Shown piece after piece: positions 42,351 to 52,587 of a stretch of 64,000 bases of DNA. The stretch comes from Roseobacter sp. (GTDB lineage: Bacteria > Pseudomonadota > Alphaproteobacteria > Rhodobacterales > Rhodobacteraceae), in assembly GCA_015665415.1 (NCBI GenBank), contig JADFAE010000007.1:310001-374000 (forward strand), in the 5' to 3' direction. Position 1 is the stretch's first letter; each line of letters opens with the position of its first letter. The translations under genes and the position numbers were made by a program. The notes beneath the pieces are model-generated. The model was given only the letters and a program-made list of their open reading frames with translations, made no database searches and was not told the origin of the DNA.

Positions 42351-42548
42351 GCCCATTCGCGGCTGCCACGGCCTCCCAATCGTGACAGGTCCCTGGCGGG
42401 ATCGACTGCAAAAAGTCGTTTTCAATCCTTTCCCTCTCAGCAGTGATCAGTTGGGCAAACCTGCAAATTTCCTGCATGTCTTTTCCAGTTTTCCCCAAGT
42501 CGCAATTAGGCGATCCGACGGGGCAAAACCAGCTAGCTTGGGCCTCAC
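42351..42548. other. Intergenic stretch between tetR-like gene and riboswitch
   Basis: A weak CGACT (42403-42407)/AGTCG (42414-42418) hairpin followed by TTTT may terminate the TetR transcript. The gbcA promoter should be in the remaining 130 bases before the aptamer. No clear -35/-10 pair is visible to me. Confidence 0.4.
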
Positions 42549-44090
<1,542 letters not shown>

Positions 44091-44095
44091 GCACG

Positions 44096-45178
44096 ATGAA
44101 GGACCTCGAAACCCAATCTCGTACAATTTGGTCTGACAGCGAGATGCTGGAATGTGTCTCGGTGGTGCCAGAGATGCCACAAACCGCCAGCTTTTCCTTT
44201 CGGGCCCCTTCGGGGGCGCTGTTTGACTATCAGCCCGGGCAGTTCCTGACGCTGGAGATCCCGGCACCGGATCAGCCCGGCGGCGTGGTTCATCGCACCT
44301 ATACGATCTCCTCTTCGCCGTCGCGGCCCCGTTCGATCACCGTGACCGCCAAGGCGCAATCCGACAGTATCGGCACCCGCTGGATGCTGGACAATCTGCA
44401 ACCGGGCATGCGCATCAAGGCGCTGGGGCCTGCGGGGCTGTTCACCAATGCGGGCAGCACCGCCAAAAAGTTCCTGTTTATCTCCGCCGGGTCCGGCATC
44501 ACCCCGATGATGTCGATGACCACCTGCATGTGGGACGAGGGCCAGGATCTGGATGCGGTCTTTATCAACTGCGCCAAACGCCCCTCTGAGATCATCTTTC
44601 GCCAGCGCCTTGAGCATATGGCCAGCCGGATGCCGGGGCTGGATCTCAAATTTGTGGTGGAAGAGCCGGATCTCTACCGCCCCTGGAGCGGCTATCAAGG
44701 GGTGTTCAATCAGCTGATGCTGGGTCTGATGGCCCCGGATTATCTGGAGCGCGAGGTCTATTGCTGCGGGCCAGAGCCCTTCATGCAGGCGGTGCGGGAT
44801 GCGTTGGCGGGCCTTGGCTTTGACATGGAGAACTACCATCAGGAAAGCTTTGGCGCGCCGGTCGAGACAGAGGCGGATCAGCCGGATCTGGATGATGTGG
44901 TTCTGGATGATGACAGCCATGCTGAGATCACCTTTGACCTCTCTGGTGTCACTGCAAAATGCGCTGAAACCGATACGGTTCTGGCGGCGGCGCGGGCCTC
45001 GGGGCTCAATATCCCCTCAGGCTGCACCTTTGGTGTCTGCGGCACCTGCAAGGTGAAAAAGACCCAAGGTGAGGTGCATATGGTGCACAATGGCGGCATC
45101 TCGGAGGATGATATCGAGGCAGGCTATATCCTCGCCTGTTGTTCGCATCCCATCGGAAAACTGGCGGTCGAAGTCTGA
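44096..45178 (+). CDS. Rieske oxygenase reductase, GbcB-like
   Basis: A 360-residue electron donor for the oxygenase. An FAD-binding ferredoxin-reductase domain (HRTYTISSSP at about 66-75) is followed by an NAD(P)-binding domain (ISAGSGITPMMSM) and a C-terminal plant-type 2Fe-2S ferredoxin domain with SGCTFGVCGTCK and a last cysteine in ILACC. GGAG 8 bases ahead supports ATG 44096; a GTG at 44087 overlaps the upstream stop. The order of oxygenase then reductase is the usual gbcAB order. Confidence 0.88.
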   Translation: MKDLETQSRTIWSDSEMLECVSVVPEMPQTASFSFRAPSGALFDYQPGQFLTLEIPAPDQPGGVVHRTYTISSSPSRPRSITVTAKAQSDSIGTRWMLDNLQPGMRIKALGPAGLFTNAGSTAKKFLFISAGSGITPMMSMTTCMWDEGQDLDAVFINCAKRPSEIIFRQRLEHMASRMPGLDLKFVVEEPDLYRPWSGYQGVFNQLMLGLMAPDYLEREVYCCGPEPFMQAVRDALAGLGFDMENYHQESFGAPVETEADQPDLDDVVLDDDSHAEITFDLSGVTAKCAETDTVLAAARASGLNIPSGCTFGVCGTCKVKKTQGEVHMVHNGGISEDDIEAGYILACCSHPIGKLAVEV

Positions 45179-45187
45179 CGCGTTTTC

Positions 45188-45211
45188 GCCTGCAAAGAGG
45201 GCTTTGCGGGC
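45188..45211 (+). terminator. Hairpin after gbcB-like gene
   Basis: GCCTGCAAAG (45188-45197) pairs with CTTTGCGGGC (45202-45211) over 10 bp with one G-T wobble and a 4-base loop. The T-run is poor. It lies 10 bases after the reductase stop and ahead of the convergent cytochrome gene. Confidence 0.62.
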
Positions 45212-45238
45212 GATTTCACCATAATTAGAGCCTGTTTT

Positions 45239-45802
45239 CTAGTGTGTGATCGCCCGGTTGGGATATCTGCGATAGCTTTGATGGCAGCTTTGGCAGGCCT
45301 GCATCATGGCCGGAAGGCTGCGGCGCAGCCCGGCCAGAGAGCGACTGTTGATCTGCTTCGCAGTCAGGCGGGCGGTATCAGCGCGCTGTCCGAAATCCTG
45401 CCACTGGGTCCAGATCTCGGGCCGGGCATGTGAATTGGGTTCCATTCGGTGTTTTCTGAAACGCTTGGCAATCCGGCCGGTAGAGGAGATCAGATCGCGG
45501 CGCGCCGCTTTGGCCAGTCTGGCGTCAAACAGGGTGCGCCCCGCCACCATGTCGCTGAGGGTGGTGAGGGCCGCCTTTTGCCCCTGCATCAATGCGCGAC
45601 GGTCCTTGACGTAGCGGTCGGTGATCACGGCGCTGCCTGCGTCCAGCTGGGTGCCAAGCAGGTTGAGGGCCAGCAACAGCGCAAGGCAGGGCGCAATCAG
45701 GCGAAGGCCTGAGCGAATTGCGTGATGGCAGCAAAAGTGGAACATGCGGCTGCGATCCAGCTGATCCGGCACATTGTCTTCTTGCTCTTTCTCCATCTGC
45801 AT
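45239..45802 (-). CDS. Cytochrome c'-like class II cytochrome
   Basis: The C terminus carries a single heme motif, CQSCH (followed by QSYRRYPN), near the end of a helical protein, typical of cytochrome c'. A hydrophobic segment (LIAPCLALLLALNLLG) acts as signal or anchor. The start is uncertain: ATG 45802 has GAGGG close by but gives a long N-region, while ATG 45745 gives a conventional signal peptide. Class II cytochromes c' bind nitric oxide or act in electron transfer. Role here unknown. Confidence 0.68.
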   Translation of the reverse strand: MQMEKEQEDNVPDQLDRSRMFHFCCHHAIRSGLRLIAPCLALLLALNLLGTQLDAGSAVITDRYVKDRRALMQGQKAALTTLSDMVAGRTLFDARLAKAARRDLISSTGRIAKRFRKHRMEPNSHARPEIWTQWQDFGQRADTARLTAKQINSRSLAGLRRSLPAMMQACQSCHQSYRRYPNRAITH

Positions 45803-45995
45803 TCTGTCCCTCTGGTGTGCGCGTCTGGCTTGCTGTGGCCTGATCGGCCCGCTGGCCATCGTGCAGGAAGTCTCCGACATGCAGGTTATTTCTGCGTTAA
45901 ACATCGAGGCCGAAGTCGAAAGACTGGGCAATGCTTCGCTGCGCGGCGAAGGGAATGTGCTTGGGGCGACAGGCGCGACACGCTAGCCTGAGGGT

Positions 45996-46700
45996 ATGAC
46001 AACACCACGTTTTGATATCATCGGCCAGGCGATCAGCGATGCCAGCCGCACCCGGATGCTCTGCGAGCTGATGGAGGGGCGCTCTTTCACCAACAAAGAG
46101 CTGGCCTCGGCGGCTGGCATCACTGCCCAGACCGCCAGCGCTCATCTGCGCCTGTTGCAGGATGCCGGGCTGGTGCTGGCCGAGAAGCGCGGCCGTTGCG
46201 TGTTTCATCGTCTGGCCAATGCCGAGGTGGCGGGGGTGCTGGAGCAACTGGCCACCATCGCACCAAGCGACCATTTGATCCGGGCACAGCGACGCAAAGC
46301 CGGCGATATCGCCCAGCTGCGCAGCTGCTACGATCATCTGGCCGGTCCGCTCGCGGTGGCAATGACGGATCGGTTTTTACAGCGGGGCCTGCTGGTGGAG
46401 GCGGATGGCGGTTTTCGCGCCTGCGCAGGCGAGGCCTGGCAGAAGCTGGGCGTGACCCTGCCGCCTGCCTCTGCCGTGGCGGCTGCCGCTCGTCAGCCCT
46501 TTGCCCGCCCCTGCATGGATTGGACCGAACGTCGGCTGCATGTCTCGGGACCGCTGGGCAAACAGCTCTTGACCCATGCCTTTGAGCGCGGCTGGGTCCG
46601 GCGCAATCGCTATAAACGGGGGCTGCAGTTAACCGGGCCGGGGGCGCGGGCGCTGGACCAGATCCTGGGGCTGCGCAGCGCGGAGTTGATCGATGCTTGA
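45996..46700 (+). CDS. ArsR-type winged-helix regulator with C-terminal extension
   Basis: A 234-residue protein. The N-terminal winged helix (about 15-80; FTNKELASAAGITAQTASAHLRLLQDAGLV) is ArsR-like. The remaining 140 residues are an extension with scattered cysteines (LRSCYDHL, ACAGEA, RPCMDW). It overlaps the next gene by 8 bases, so the two are co-transcribed. Metal or ligand unknown. Confidence 0.86.
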   Translation: MTTPRFDIIGQAISDASRTRMLCELMEGRSFTNKELASAAGITAQTASAHLRLLQDAGLVLAEKRGRCVFHRLANAEVAGVLEQLATIAPSDHLIRAQRRKAGDIAQLRSCYDHLAGPLAVAMTDRFLQRGLLVEADGGFRACAGEAWQKLGVTLPPASAVAAAARQPFARPCMDWTERRLHVSGPLGKQLLTHAFERGWVRRNRYKRGLQLTGPGARALDQILGLRSAELIDA

Positions 46701-47142
46701 GTCGCAATCAGCGCTAACCTCGCCGCGCTTTAGCGTGGAGGCGGGCACTCGCGTTCTGGTGCAGGTGCCGCAAGAGGCCACCAAGGGCGTGTTGCAGGCC
46801 ATCCTTGCGGTGGAGCCGCTGACCTGGGGCGATTACGACCAGGTGGCTTTTACCACCCTGGCTGGGGTGCAACAGTTTCGCTCTTTGCCTGGGGGGCGCA
46901 ATGCGGCGACGGATCGGGCCGTCGAGGTCGCCTGCGTCGAGCTGCAAATCTTTGTACCCAAACAGGGCCAGGCGCTGGAGCCCTTGATCCGTGCGATTTA
47001 CCACGCGCACCCTTACGAGGAACCGGTGATCCAGCTTTTGCCGGGGGCCAGAACCTGCCACCGGCGTGGGCAGGACGAGGGCAATCCCAACCGGTTCTGG
47101 AACCAAGAGACGGCAGATTGGGTGCCAAAGGCGCATCGCTGA
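46693..47142 (+). CDS. Small protein with NIF3/YqfO- or CutA-like segment
   Basis: A 149-residue soluble protein. IYHAHPYEEPVIQLLP (about 97-112) resembles the HPYEEPAY motif found in the YqfO/NIF3 insert and CutA-like folds. No known catalytic site. The downstream gene is on the same strand. The start overlaps the ArsR-like gene, suggesting co-regulation. Confidence 0.65.
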   Translation: MLESQSALTSPRFSVEAGTRVLVQVPQEATKGVLQAILAVEPLTWGDYDQVAFTTLAGVQQFRSLPGGRNAATDRAVEVACVELQIFVPKQGQALEPLIRAIYHAHPYEEPVIQLLPGARTCHRRGQDEGNPNRFWNQETADWVPKAHR

Positions 47143-47199
47143 AGTCAAAACCTCTGCGAAATGCCTTGCTTTAATATGGCTTTGGGGTGACCCTTGGGT

Positions 47200-47544
47200 A
47201 TGAGTAGTGACCAGATGCAGCCCTTCCAAGGGGGGCCTATTCCGCAGCAAGTGGCCTTTGACCGGCGTGAAATTTCGGTGATCATGTCGTTATATGGCCG
47301 TATGGTAGCCGCTGGTGAGTGGCGCGATTATGGGATTTCCTGCCTGCGTGATCTGGCGGTGTTTTCGATCTTTCGCCGCACCGCCGAACATCCGCTTTAC
47401 CGCATCGAAAAACAGCCCCGCTTGCGCAACCGGCAGGGGCTATATTCGGTTGTGGGCATGGATGGGCAGATCCTGAAACGCGGCAGCGACCTAAAGGCAG
47501 TATTGCGGGTGCTGGAACGCAAACTGATCCGCGCGGTGAAGTAG
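47200..47544 (+). CDS. DUF2794 family protein
   Basis: A 114-residue protein with the strongly conserved DUF2794 core. RREISVIMSLYGRMVAAGEW and the later GMDGQILKRGSDLKAVLRVL are diagnostic. It is found almost only in alphaproteobacteria and its function is unknown. The ATG at 47200 is used rather than the TTG two codons before it. Confidence 0.92.
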   Translation: MSSDQMQPFQGGPIPQQVAFDRREISVIMSLYGRMVAAGEWRDYGISCLRDLAVFSIFRRTAEHPLYRIEKQPRLRNRQGLYSVVGMDGQILKRGSDLKAVLRVLERKLIRAVK

Positions 47545-47607
47545 CGCGGCCAGACGCCCCGGAGTCCTTCGTTTGCCGGGATCGCTCCTGTGCGCGGGCG
47601 ATCCAGC

Positions 47608-48372
47608 CTATGTCTGTGGGGCCAGCCGTTTGTGCGCAGTGACCGGCCCGTCGCCCTGATCGGCGATGCGCGCAATCGCCGAGGCCAGCGGTTCCAGCGC
47701 CACGGCCATGGCATGGACATTGGCGTGCAGCAGCGTGCCGGGATCACGCACCCAGGCCACATGCCCCTTCCAGAACAACAAATCGCCGCGCTGATAGGCG
47801 CTGCCGGGTGGCAGCAGGGTGCCAAGGTCACGCTCCTGCGGGCCGCTGTCACCAGGGCAGGGGATGCCGCAGGCCAGACATCCTGCCTGCACCAGACCAG
47901 AGCAATCGATGCCAAAGCTGCTGTTGCCGCCCCAGAGATAGGGGGTGGAGAGCAGGCCTTCGGCCACCGCCACCGGGTCGTCCATGTGCTGATCGACCGG
48001 GCTGAGATGCACCAGCGGGATATAGCCCTGATCCGTCTTGGCAAAACGTCCCTCAGGCCCAGAGACCAGAACCCGGCTGCCGAGACTCAGCGCACAGATT
48101 TCGGGCGATTTGAAGTCGGGCCTGGTATAGCCGTGGCTGGCGCGGGCGCTGATCCAATGGCTGGGCTTTTGCGCCGGGGCGAGGGCTGGGGTCGCGACAT
48201 AGCCGCTATAGCCGTCCTTGGCGGCGCGGACCTGGGCCCAGTCTTTGTCTTGGTCTAGAACAAACACGGCCTCCCCACACAAAAGCTGACGGTCACGGGG
48301 GCCTTGGGGGTGGCGCAGCAGATCCACAACCGGCAGGGCAATACGGGCCTCAGAGGCGGGCAGATCACTCAT
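47608..48372 (-). CDS. NlpC/P60 (C40) cell-wall peptidase with SH3 domain
   Basis: A 254-residue protein. The first 130 residues hold SH3-type cell-wall binding repeats (for example DWAQVRAAKDGYSGYV). The C40 catalytic part has FGIDCSGL with Cys157 and KGHVAWV with His204. It is expected to cut peptide links in peptidoglycan or recycle muropeptides. No signal peptide is visible, which is unusual for a periplasmic role. Its ATG overlaps the stop of the M17 peptidase gene. Confidence 0.9.
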   Translation of the reverse strand: MSDLPASEARIALPVVDLLRHPQGPRDRQLLCGEAVFVLDQDKDWAQVRAAKDGYSGYVATPALAPAQKPSHWISARASHGYTRPDFKSPEICALSLGSRVLVSGPEGRFAKTDQGYIPLVHLSPVDQHMDDPVAVAEGLLSTPYLWGGNSSFGIDCSGLVQAGCLACGIPCPGDSGPQERDLGTLLPPGSAYQRGDLLFWKGHVAWVRDPGTLLHANVHAMAVALEPLASAIARIADQGDGPVTAHKRLAPQT

Positions 48373-49778
48373 GCGTCTTTGAGATCCAGCATCTGCGGCA
48401 GGGCGGCAAAAACTGCGCGCCCGCCTTGACCGATGCCGCCTTTGGGGCGACCGGGCGCGGCGCTGGGCATCCAGCCGTAGATGTCGAAATGCATGTAGCG
48501 CGTCTCTCCGGCAAAGCGGCGCAGGAACAGCGCAGCGGTGATGGAGCCGGCAAATCCGCCTGAAGGCGCATTGTCGAGGTCAGCAATCGCGGGCTCGATC
48601 ATGGTCTCATAGGGGGTATGAAAGGGCATCCGCCAAACCGGATCAGCCTGGGGCACAGCGGCAGTGGCCAGGGCTGCGGCATCTGCGTCATGGTCGGTGT
48701 AAAACGGAGCCAGGTCCGGCCCCACCGCCACCCGGGCAGCGCCCGTCAGGGTGGCCATCGAAATCACCAGATCGGGATCGCCTTCTTCGGCCAGGGCGAG
48801 GGCATCTGCCAGCACCAGGCGGCCCTCTGCATCGGTATTGTTGATCTCAACCGTCAGCCCCTTGCGCGAGGTGAGCACATCGCCGGGACGAAAGGCATTG
48901 CCAGCCACGGCGTTCTCTACCGCCGGGATCAACACCCGCAATTGCAGCGGCAGCTTGGCCGCCATGATCATCCGCGCCAGTCCCAGCACATTGGCGGCCC
49001 CGCCCATGTCTTTTTTCATCAACCCCATGCTGGCCCCGGGTTTGAGGTTGAGCCCGCCGGTGTCAAAACACACGCCCTTGCCCACCAGCGTGAGTTTTGG
49101 CCCCGCGCTGCCCCATTGCATATCGATGAGACGCGGTGCCTGCTCCGCAGCCCGCCCCACGGTGTGGATCAGCGGCAGATTGGCCGCGAGCAGATCCTCG
49201 CCCGCGGTCACCCCGATCGAGGCCTCGAACTCAGAGGCCAGCGCCTGGGCGGCGGCTTCCAACGCGGCGGGCCCCATGTCGGCTGCGGGCGTATTGATCA
49301 GATCACGGGTCAGCCATTCGGATGCGGCCAGCGTTTCTACCGACGCGGCATCAATCCCATCCGGGGCCACCAGTGTGGCTGCCGCCGGTTTGCCACTTTT
49401 GTAGCGGGTAAACCGGTATTGCCCCAGCAGCCAGCCGAGGCATTCAGTCTGTTGCTGCTCTGGCGTGAGCGCAACGGTGTGTTGGGTGTTTCCTTGCAGC
49501 CGGTAGCTGCCAGCGGGCAGTTTTTCCGCTGCGGCGGCCAGCACGAATCGCTTGCGCGCGCGCTGGGAGGCGTTGCCGTAGCCGGCCAGGGCCAGGTTGG
49601 CGGATCCATTGGCTGCGGGCACCACAAGGGCCTGACCACAGGCGGCGGTAAAGCCATTGGTCGCAACCCAAGTCTGCACAGAGGCGGGCTGGCTATCCAG
49701 CCAATCTTGCAGCTGGTCTTGCTCGATCAGGAAAAGCGGCACGGCTGAAGACGAGGCAGCGGCAAAGCGAGGGGCCAT
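48369..49778 (-). CDS. Leucyl aminopeptidase family (M17) metallopeptidase
   Basis: A 469-residue cytosolic peptidase. The M17 signatures are TLVGKGVCFDTGGLNLKP (catalytic lysine and metal aspartate) and NTDAEGRLVLADAL. Two metal ions cleave N-terminal residues. It is co-transcribed with the C40 peptidase by ATGA overlap, which fits a role in peptide recycling from cell wall. The ATG at 49778 is preferred over the TTG before it. Confidence 0.9.
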   Translation of the reverse strand: MAPRFAAASSSAVPLFLIEQDQLQDWLDSQPASVQTWVATNGFTAACGQALVVPAANGSANLALAGYGNASQRARKRFVLAAAAEKLPAGSYRLQGNTQHTVALTPEQQQTECLGWLLGQYRFTRYKSGKPAAATLVAPDGIDAASVETLAASEWLTRDLINTPAADMGPAALEAAAQALASEFEASIGVTAGEDLLAANLPLIHTVGRAAEQAPRLIDMQWGSAGPKLTLVGKGVCFDTGGLNLKPGASMGLMKKDMGGAANVLGLARMIMAAKLPLQLRVLIPAVENAVAGNAFRPGDVLTSRKGLTVEINNTDAEGRLVLADALALAEEGDPDLVISMATLTGAARVAVGPDLAPFYTDHDADAAALATAAVPQADPVWRMPFHTPYETMIEPAIADLDNAPSGGFAGSITAALFLRRFAGETRYMHFDIYGWMPSAAPGRPKGGIGQGGRAVFAALPQMLDLKDA

Positions 49779-49966
49779 CAAGGATACTCCGGTTGGGCGA
49801 AAGATGCCCTCAGACTATCCTCCCCCCAGCTGCCTGCAAGCCCTGCCTGCAACCTGGGGAAATTGATTTTTGCAAAATTGCTCAATCACAAAATGACCCC
49901 GCTCCATCGAAAGGCAGAGCAGGCGGCGGCCGGATCACCCAGCGTGGTTCGCACCGTATTCTTCAA

Positions 49967-50326
49967 TCAGACGGTAAGATCCTGTTGATCCCAAACCGCG
50001 GTCAAAGAGCGTTCACCAACGCGCAGCAGACGGAACAGGATCGCCGCAATTGCAGGCGAATCCTCGCTATCGACGGCCTGCGTCACATCGCGGGCAATTG
50101 CCGCCATGGCGGTCATTCCGATCTGTTCGGAAATGGCAATCAGCGAACGTGCGTTCTTGCGCAACGCAACCATATCGTCCTGACGCCAAAGCCTCTCGCA
50201 ATGCGTCAGCCGTACCGCGAGCTCTTCGATGGCGCGGCAGACGACGTCTTCGGCACCGGCCTCGCCTAGTTGTGCATAAAGCTCTCCCAGTTTGTCTGGA
50301 TCCAGCCGCACGTTTTCTGTTTGCAT
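49967..50326 (-). CDS. Small helical protein, possibly Hpt-like
   Basis: A 119-residue protein, all helical by appearance. Segments such as ARSLIAISEQIGMTAMAAIARDV resemble phosphotransfer (Hpt) or four-helix-bundle folds, but I see no clear HxxKG phosphorylation motif. Function unknown. The ATG at 50326 is used because the upstream codons read as poor coding sequence. It is divergent from the carbonic anhydrase gene. Confidence 0.6.
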   Translation of the reverse strand: MQTENVRLDPDKLGELYAQLGEAGAEDVVCRAIEELAVRLTHCERLWRQDDMVALRKNARSLIAISEQIGMTAMAAIARDVTQAVDSEDSPAIAAILFRLLRVGERSLTAVWDQQDLTV

Positions 50327-50504
50327 GACAGTGAGTATATTGGTCACCAAATTCACCCCAAAAACTATGTGCCCCCACGGCACGGTGCCAATTTGCATGT
50401 CAGTGGTTGTCAAAAGGTTTCACGGCCGCTGTGCAAATCGCTCGAATTTGCTAACAATTCAGGGTATCAGCACCGCCAAGACTCAACATCAGGGGATGCC
50501 ACTC

Positions 50505-51155
50505 ATGGAATTTGCCAAACCTCTTCCGACCTATCTGATCACCCGCTACCATGGCTGGAAGGCGACATCTTACGCCGAGAACCAGGGCTGGTATCGCCGC
50601 CTTGCCACCGAAGGGCAGCGTCCGCGTGCCATGGTGATCTCCTGTTGTGACAGCCGGGTGCATGTGACTTCGATCTTTGGCGCGGATCAGGGAGAGTTCT
50701 TTATTCACCGCAATATCGCGAATCTGGTGCCGCCCTATGCGCCCGACGGCGATCACCACGGCACCTCTGCGGCCATCGAATACGCGGTTACAGCGCTGAA
50801 GGTGGCGCATTTGATCGTTCTGGGCCATTCCCAGTGTGGTGGCGTGCAGGGCTGCATCGATATGTGCAAGGGCAATGCCCCGGCGCTGGAAGAGAAGACC
50901 AGCTTTGTCGGTCGTTGGATGGATATTCTGAAGCCCAAGTTCGAAGGGGTGGCAGATATTGAGGATCCGATTGATCAAGCACGTCAGTTCGAGCGTCAGG
51001 CGGTTGTGGCCTCGCTGGAAAACCTGATGACATTTCCCTTTATCGAAAACGCGGTGAAAGAGGGGACGCTCAGCTTACACGGGCTGTGGACGGATATCGG
51101 CGAAGGCGGGCTGGAATGCTACGATCCGGATGCGGAGCGTTTCCAAAAGGTCTGA
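50505..51155 (+). CDS. Beta-class carbonic anhydrase
   Basis: A 216-residue zinc enzyme that interconverts CO2 and bicarbonate. Zinc and catalytic residues are in CCDSR (Cys47, Asp49, Arg51) and HSQCGG (His108, Cys111). An AGGGG-like ribosome site precedes the ATG at 50505. No signal peptide, so cytoplasmic. It is convergent with the DUF3095 gene, whose end is 4 bases away. Confidence 0.94.
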   Translation: MEFAKPLPTYLITRYHGWKATSYAENQGWYRRLATEGQRPRAMVISCCDSRVHVTSIFGADQGEFFIHRNIANLVPPYAPDGDHHGTSAAIEYAVTALKVAHLIVLGHSQCGGVQGCIDMCKGNAPALEEKTSFVGRWMDILKPKFEGVADIEDPIDQARQFERQAVVASLENLMTFPFIENAVKEGTLSLHGLWTDIGEGGLECYDPDAERFQKV

Positions 51156-51159
51156 CGAT

Positions 51160-52308
51160 TTAGTCGGGTATTTTATCCATATTGCTGGCGGCGCGGGTGT
51201 AACCACCGGCGGCGCCATCGACAAAATGCACGTGATCATCTCGACTGGCGGAGGGCACGATGCAGGTGAGTCGGGCTTCTTCCTGGGCATGCAGGCCAAA
51301 TCGGACCCGCCCTGCGGCCTGAGCTGTACGCAGAAGCGCGGTTATTTGATCGCGCACTTCGGGACTGCAATCGAGGGTCATTTTCAAGCCGTCATCGAAT
51401 TTTCGAAAATCTGCATTGGCGCTCATCACAGCCAGGTAATGGCTGGGATCGAACTGGCCGAGGCGCTGCTTGCGGCGAAACAGCCACCCGGCCCCCAGGG
51501 CAGACAGGGTGAGCCTGATCCGGCTGAGCCAGATGGCAGAGCTGACATGGGTCAGCCTTGCCTCCAGGCCCAGCCCCTGCGGGATCATTTCCAGCCCTGG
51601 TCCCGCTATTGGAACCGGGTGGCCGTTGCGGGCCAGACTGGCGGCCAGATCCAGGACACGGGTGGCCAGTTGCGTGAACTGTGCAGGGGTAGCGGTGGCA
51701 CTGGGCAGCATCACCAGTGACAGGATCAGCCCGTTGCGCGCCGGTATGGTGTTCCAGCGACAGGACAGGCCGCTCAGATCCGGCGGCTCGCATTCGGCAC
51801 AGTCCGGGATCATCACCTTGCCCTGTTTCATCTGGGCTTCAGCCCAGGCGAGACCGCCGCCGCCGAACATGGCGTAATCGGCATGGGGCGAGACCGCGTG
51901 GCGGGCAACAGAGACGTCCAGCCCCTGATTGCGAATTTCGGCAAGGGGGATAGCGGCCACCCGCAGCGCAATGTCAAACTCCTTGGCGACCCAGTGGCGC
52001 AGCCGGGCAAGGGTGATGCGCGCGGTTGCCGCATGATCGGGTGGCACTGCAAAGGAGGTACCGTCGCCGCCAAAGACATAGGGAAAGGCCGCGCCTTGAA
52101 GCGCGTTCTGCATGGCCGCAATCACCGAGGCTCCGATCATGTTGACCAATTTGTATTTGCCATCCGCGATCAGCTTGGTGGATCCGACGATATCGCTGCA
52201 ACAAATCACCCAGTCCACCGGCAGGGGGGCAAAGGCGGAGGGTTTTGCCAGGTTGGAAAACTGATCCTGACGGGGCAGAGCGTCATAAAAACCGTCCAGA
52301 TCTTTCAT
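51160..52308 (-). CDS. DUF3095 protein with class III cyclase-like motifs
   Basis: A 382-residue protein matching DUF3095. The N-terminal 90 residues read like a class III nucleotide cyclase core: CSDIVGSTKL (Asp39) and VFGGDGTSFAV (Asp82) occupy the two metal-binding aspartate positions. The rest has no assigned fold. Nucleotide cyclase activity is not shown for this family to my knowledge. No membrane segment. It could make or bind a cyclic nucleotide. Confidence 0.8.
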   Translation of the reverse strand: MKDLDGFYDALPRQDQFSNLAKPSAFAPLPVDWVICCSDIVGSTKLIADGKYKLVNMIGASVIAAMQNALQGAAFPYVFGGDGTSFAVPPDHAATARITLARLRHWVAKEFDIALRVAAIPLAEIRNQGLDVSVARHAVSPHADYAMFGGGGLAWAEAQMKQGKVMIPDCAECEPPDLSGLSCRWNTIPARNGLILSLVMLPSATATPAQFTQLATRVLDLAASLARNGHPVPIAGPGLEMIPQGLGLEARLTHVSSAIWLSRIRLTLSALGAGWLFRRKQRLGQFDPSHYLAVMSANADFRKFDDGLKMTLDCSPEVRDQITALLRTAQAAGRVRFGLHAQEEARLTCIVPSASRDDHVHFVDGAAGGYTRAASNMDKIPD

Positions 52309-52587
52309 CCCGCCTTCTCCTGTTTGCTTCTGCTTTCAATCTGGTGGGCCCTTTGCCGCGGGGGCCGGCCGGAGACCTAAGTGTTGCGGCTTTGCCTTGT
52401 CATCAGTTGCGCTGTGCTGTCATGGGAAAGCTGTGTCCGGCTTCCCCCTACTTTTGTTCTGGTGGGCAATTTGGCTGGTAAAACAATTGTGCCCCGGCGA
52501 CAAACATGCAAGCTCGCGTCGCGGACATGTGACAACAGATGATCACAGCTGCCAAAACCAGAAACCCGTCCCGAAGGAGCGCCGCAA

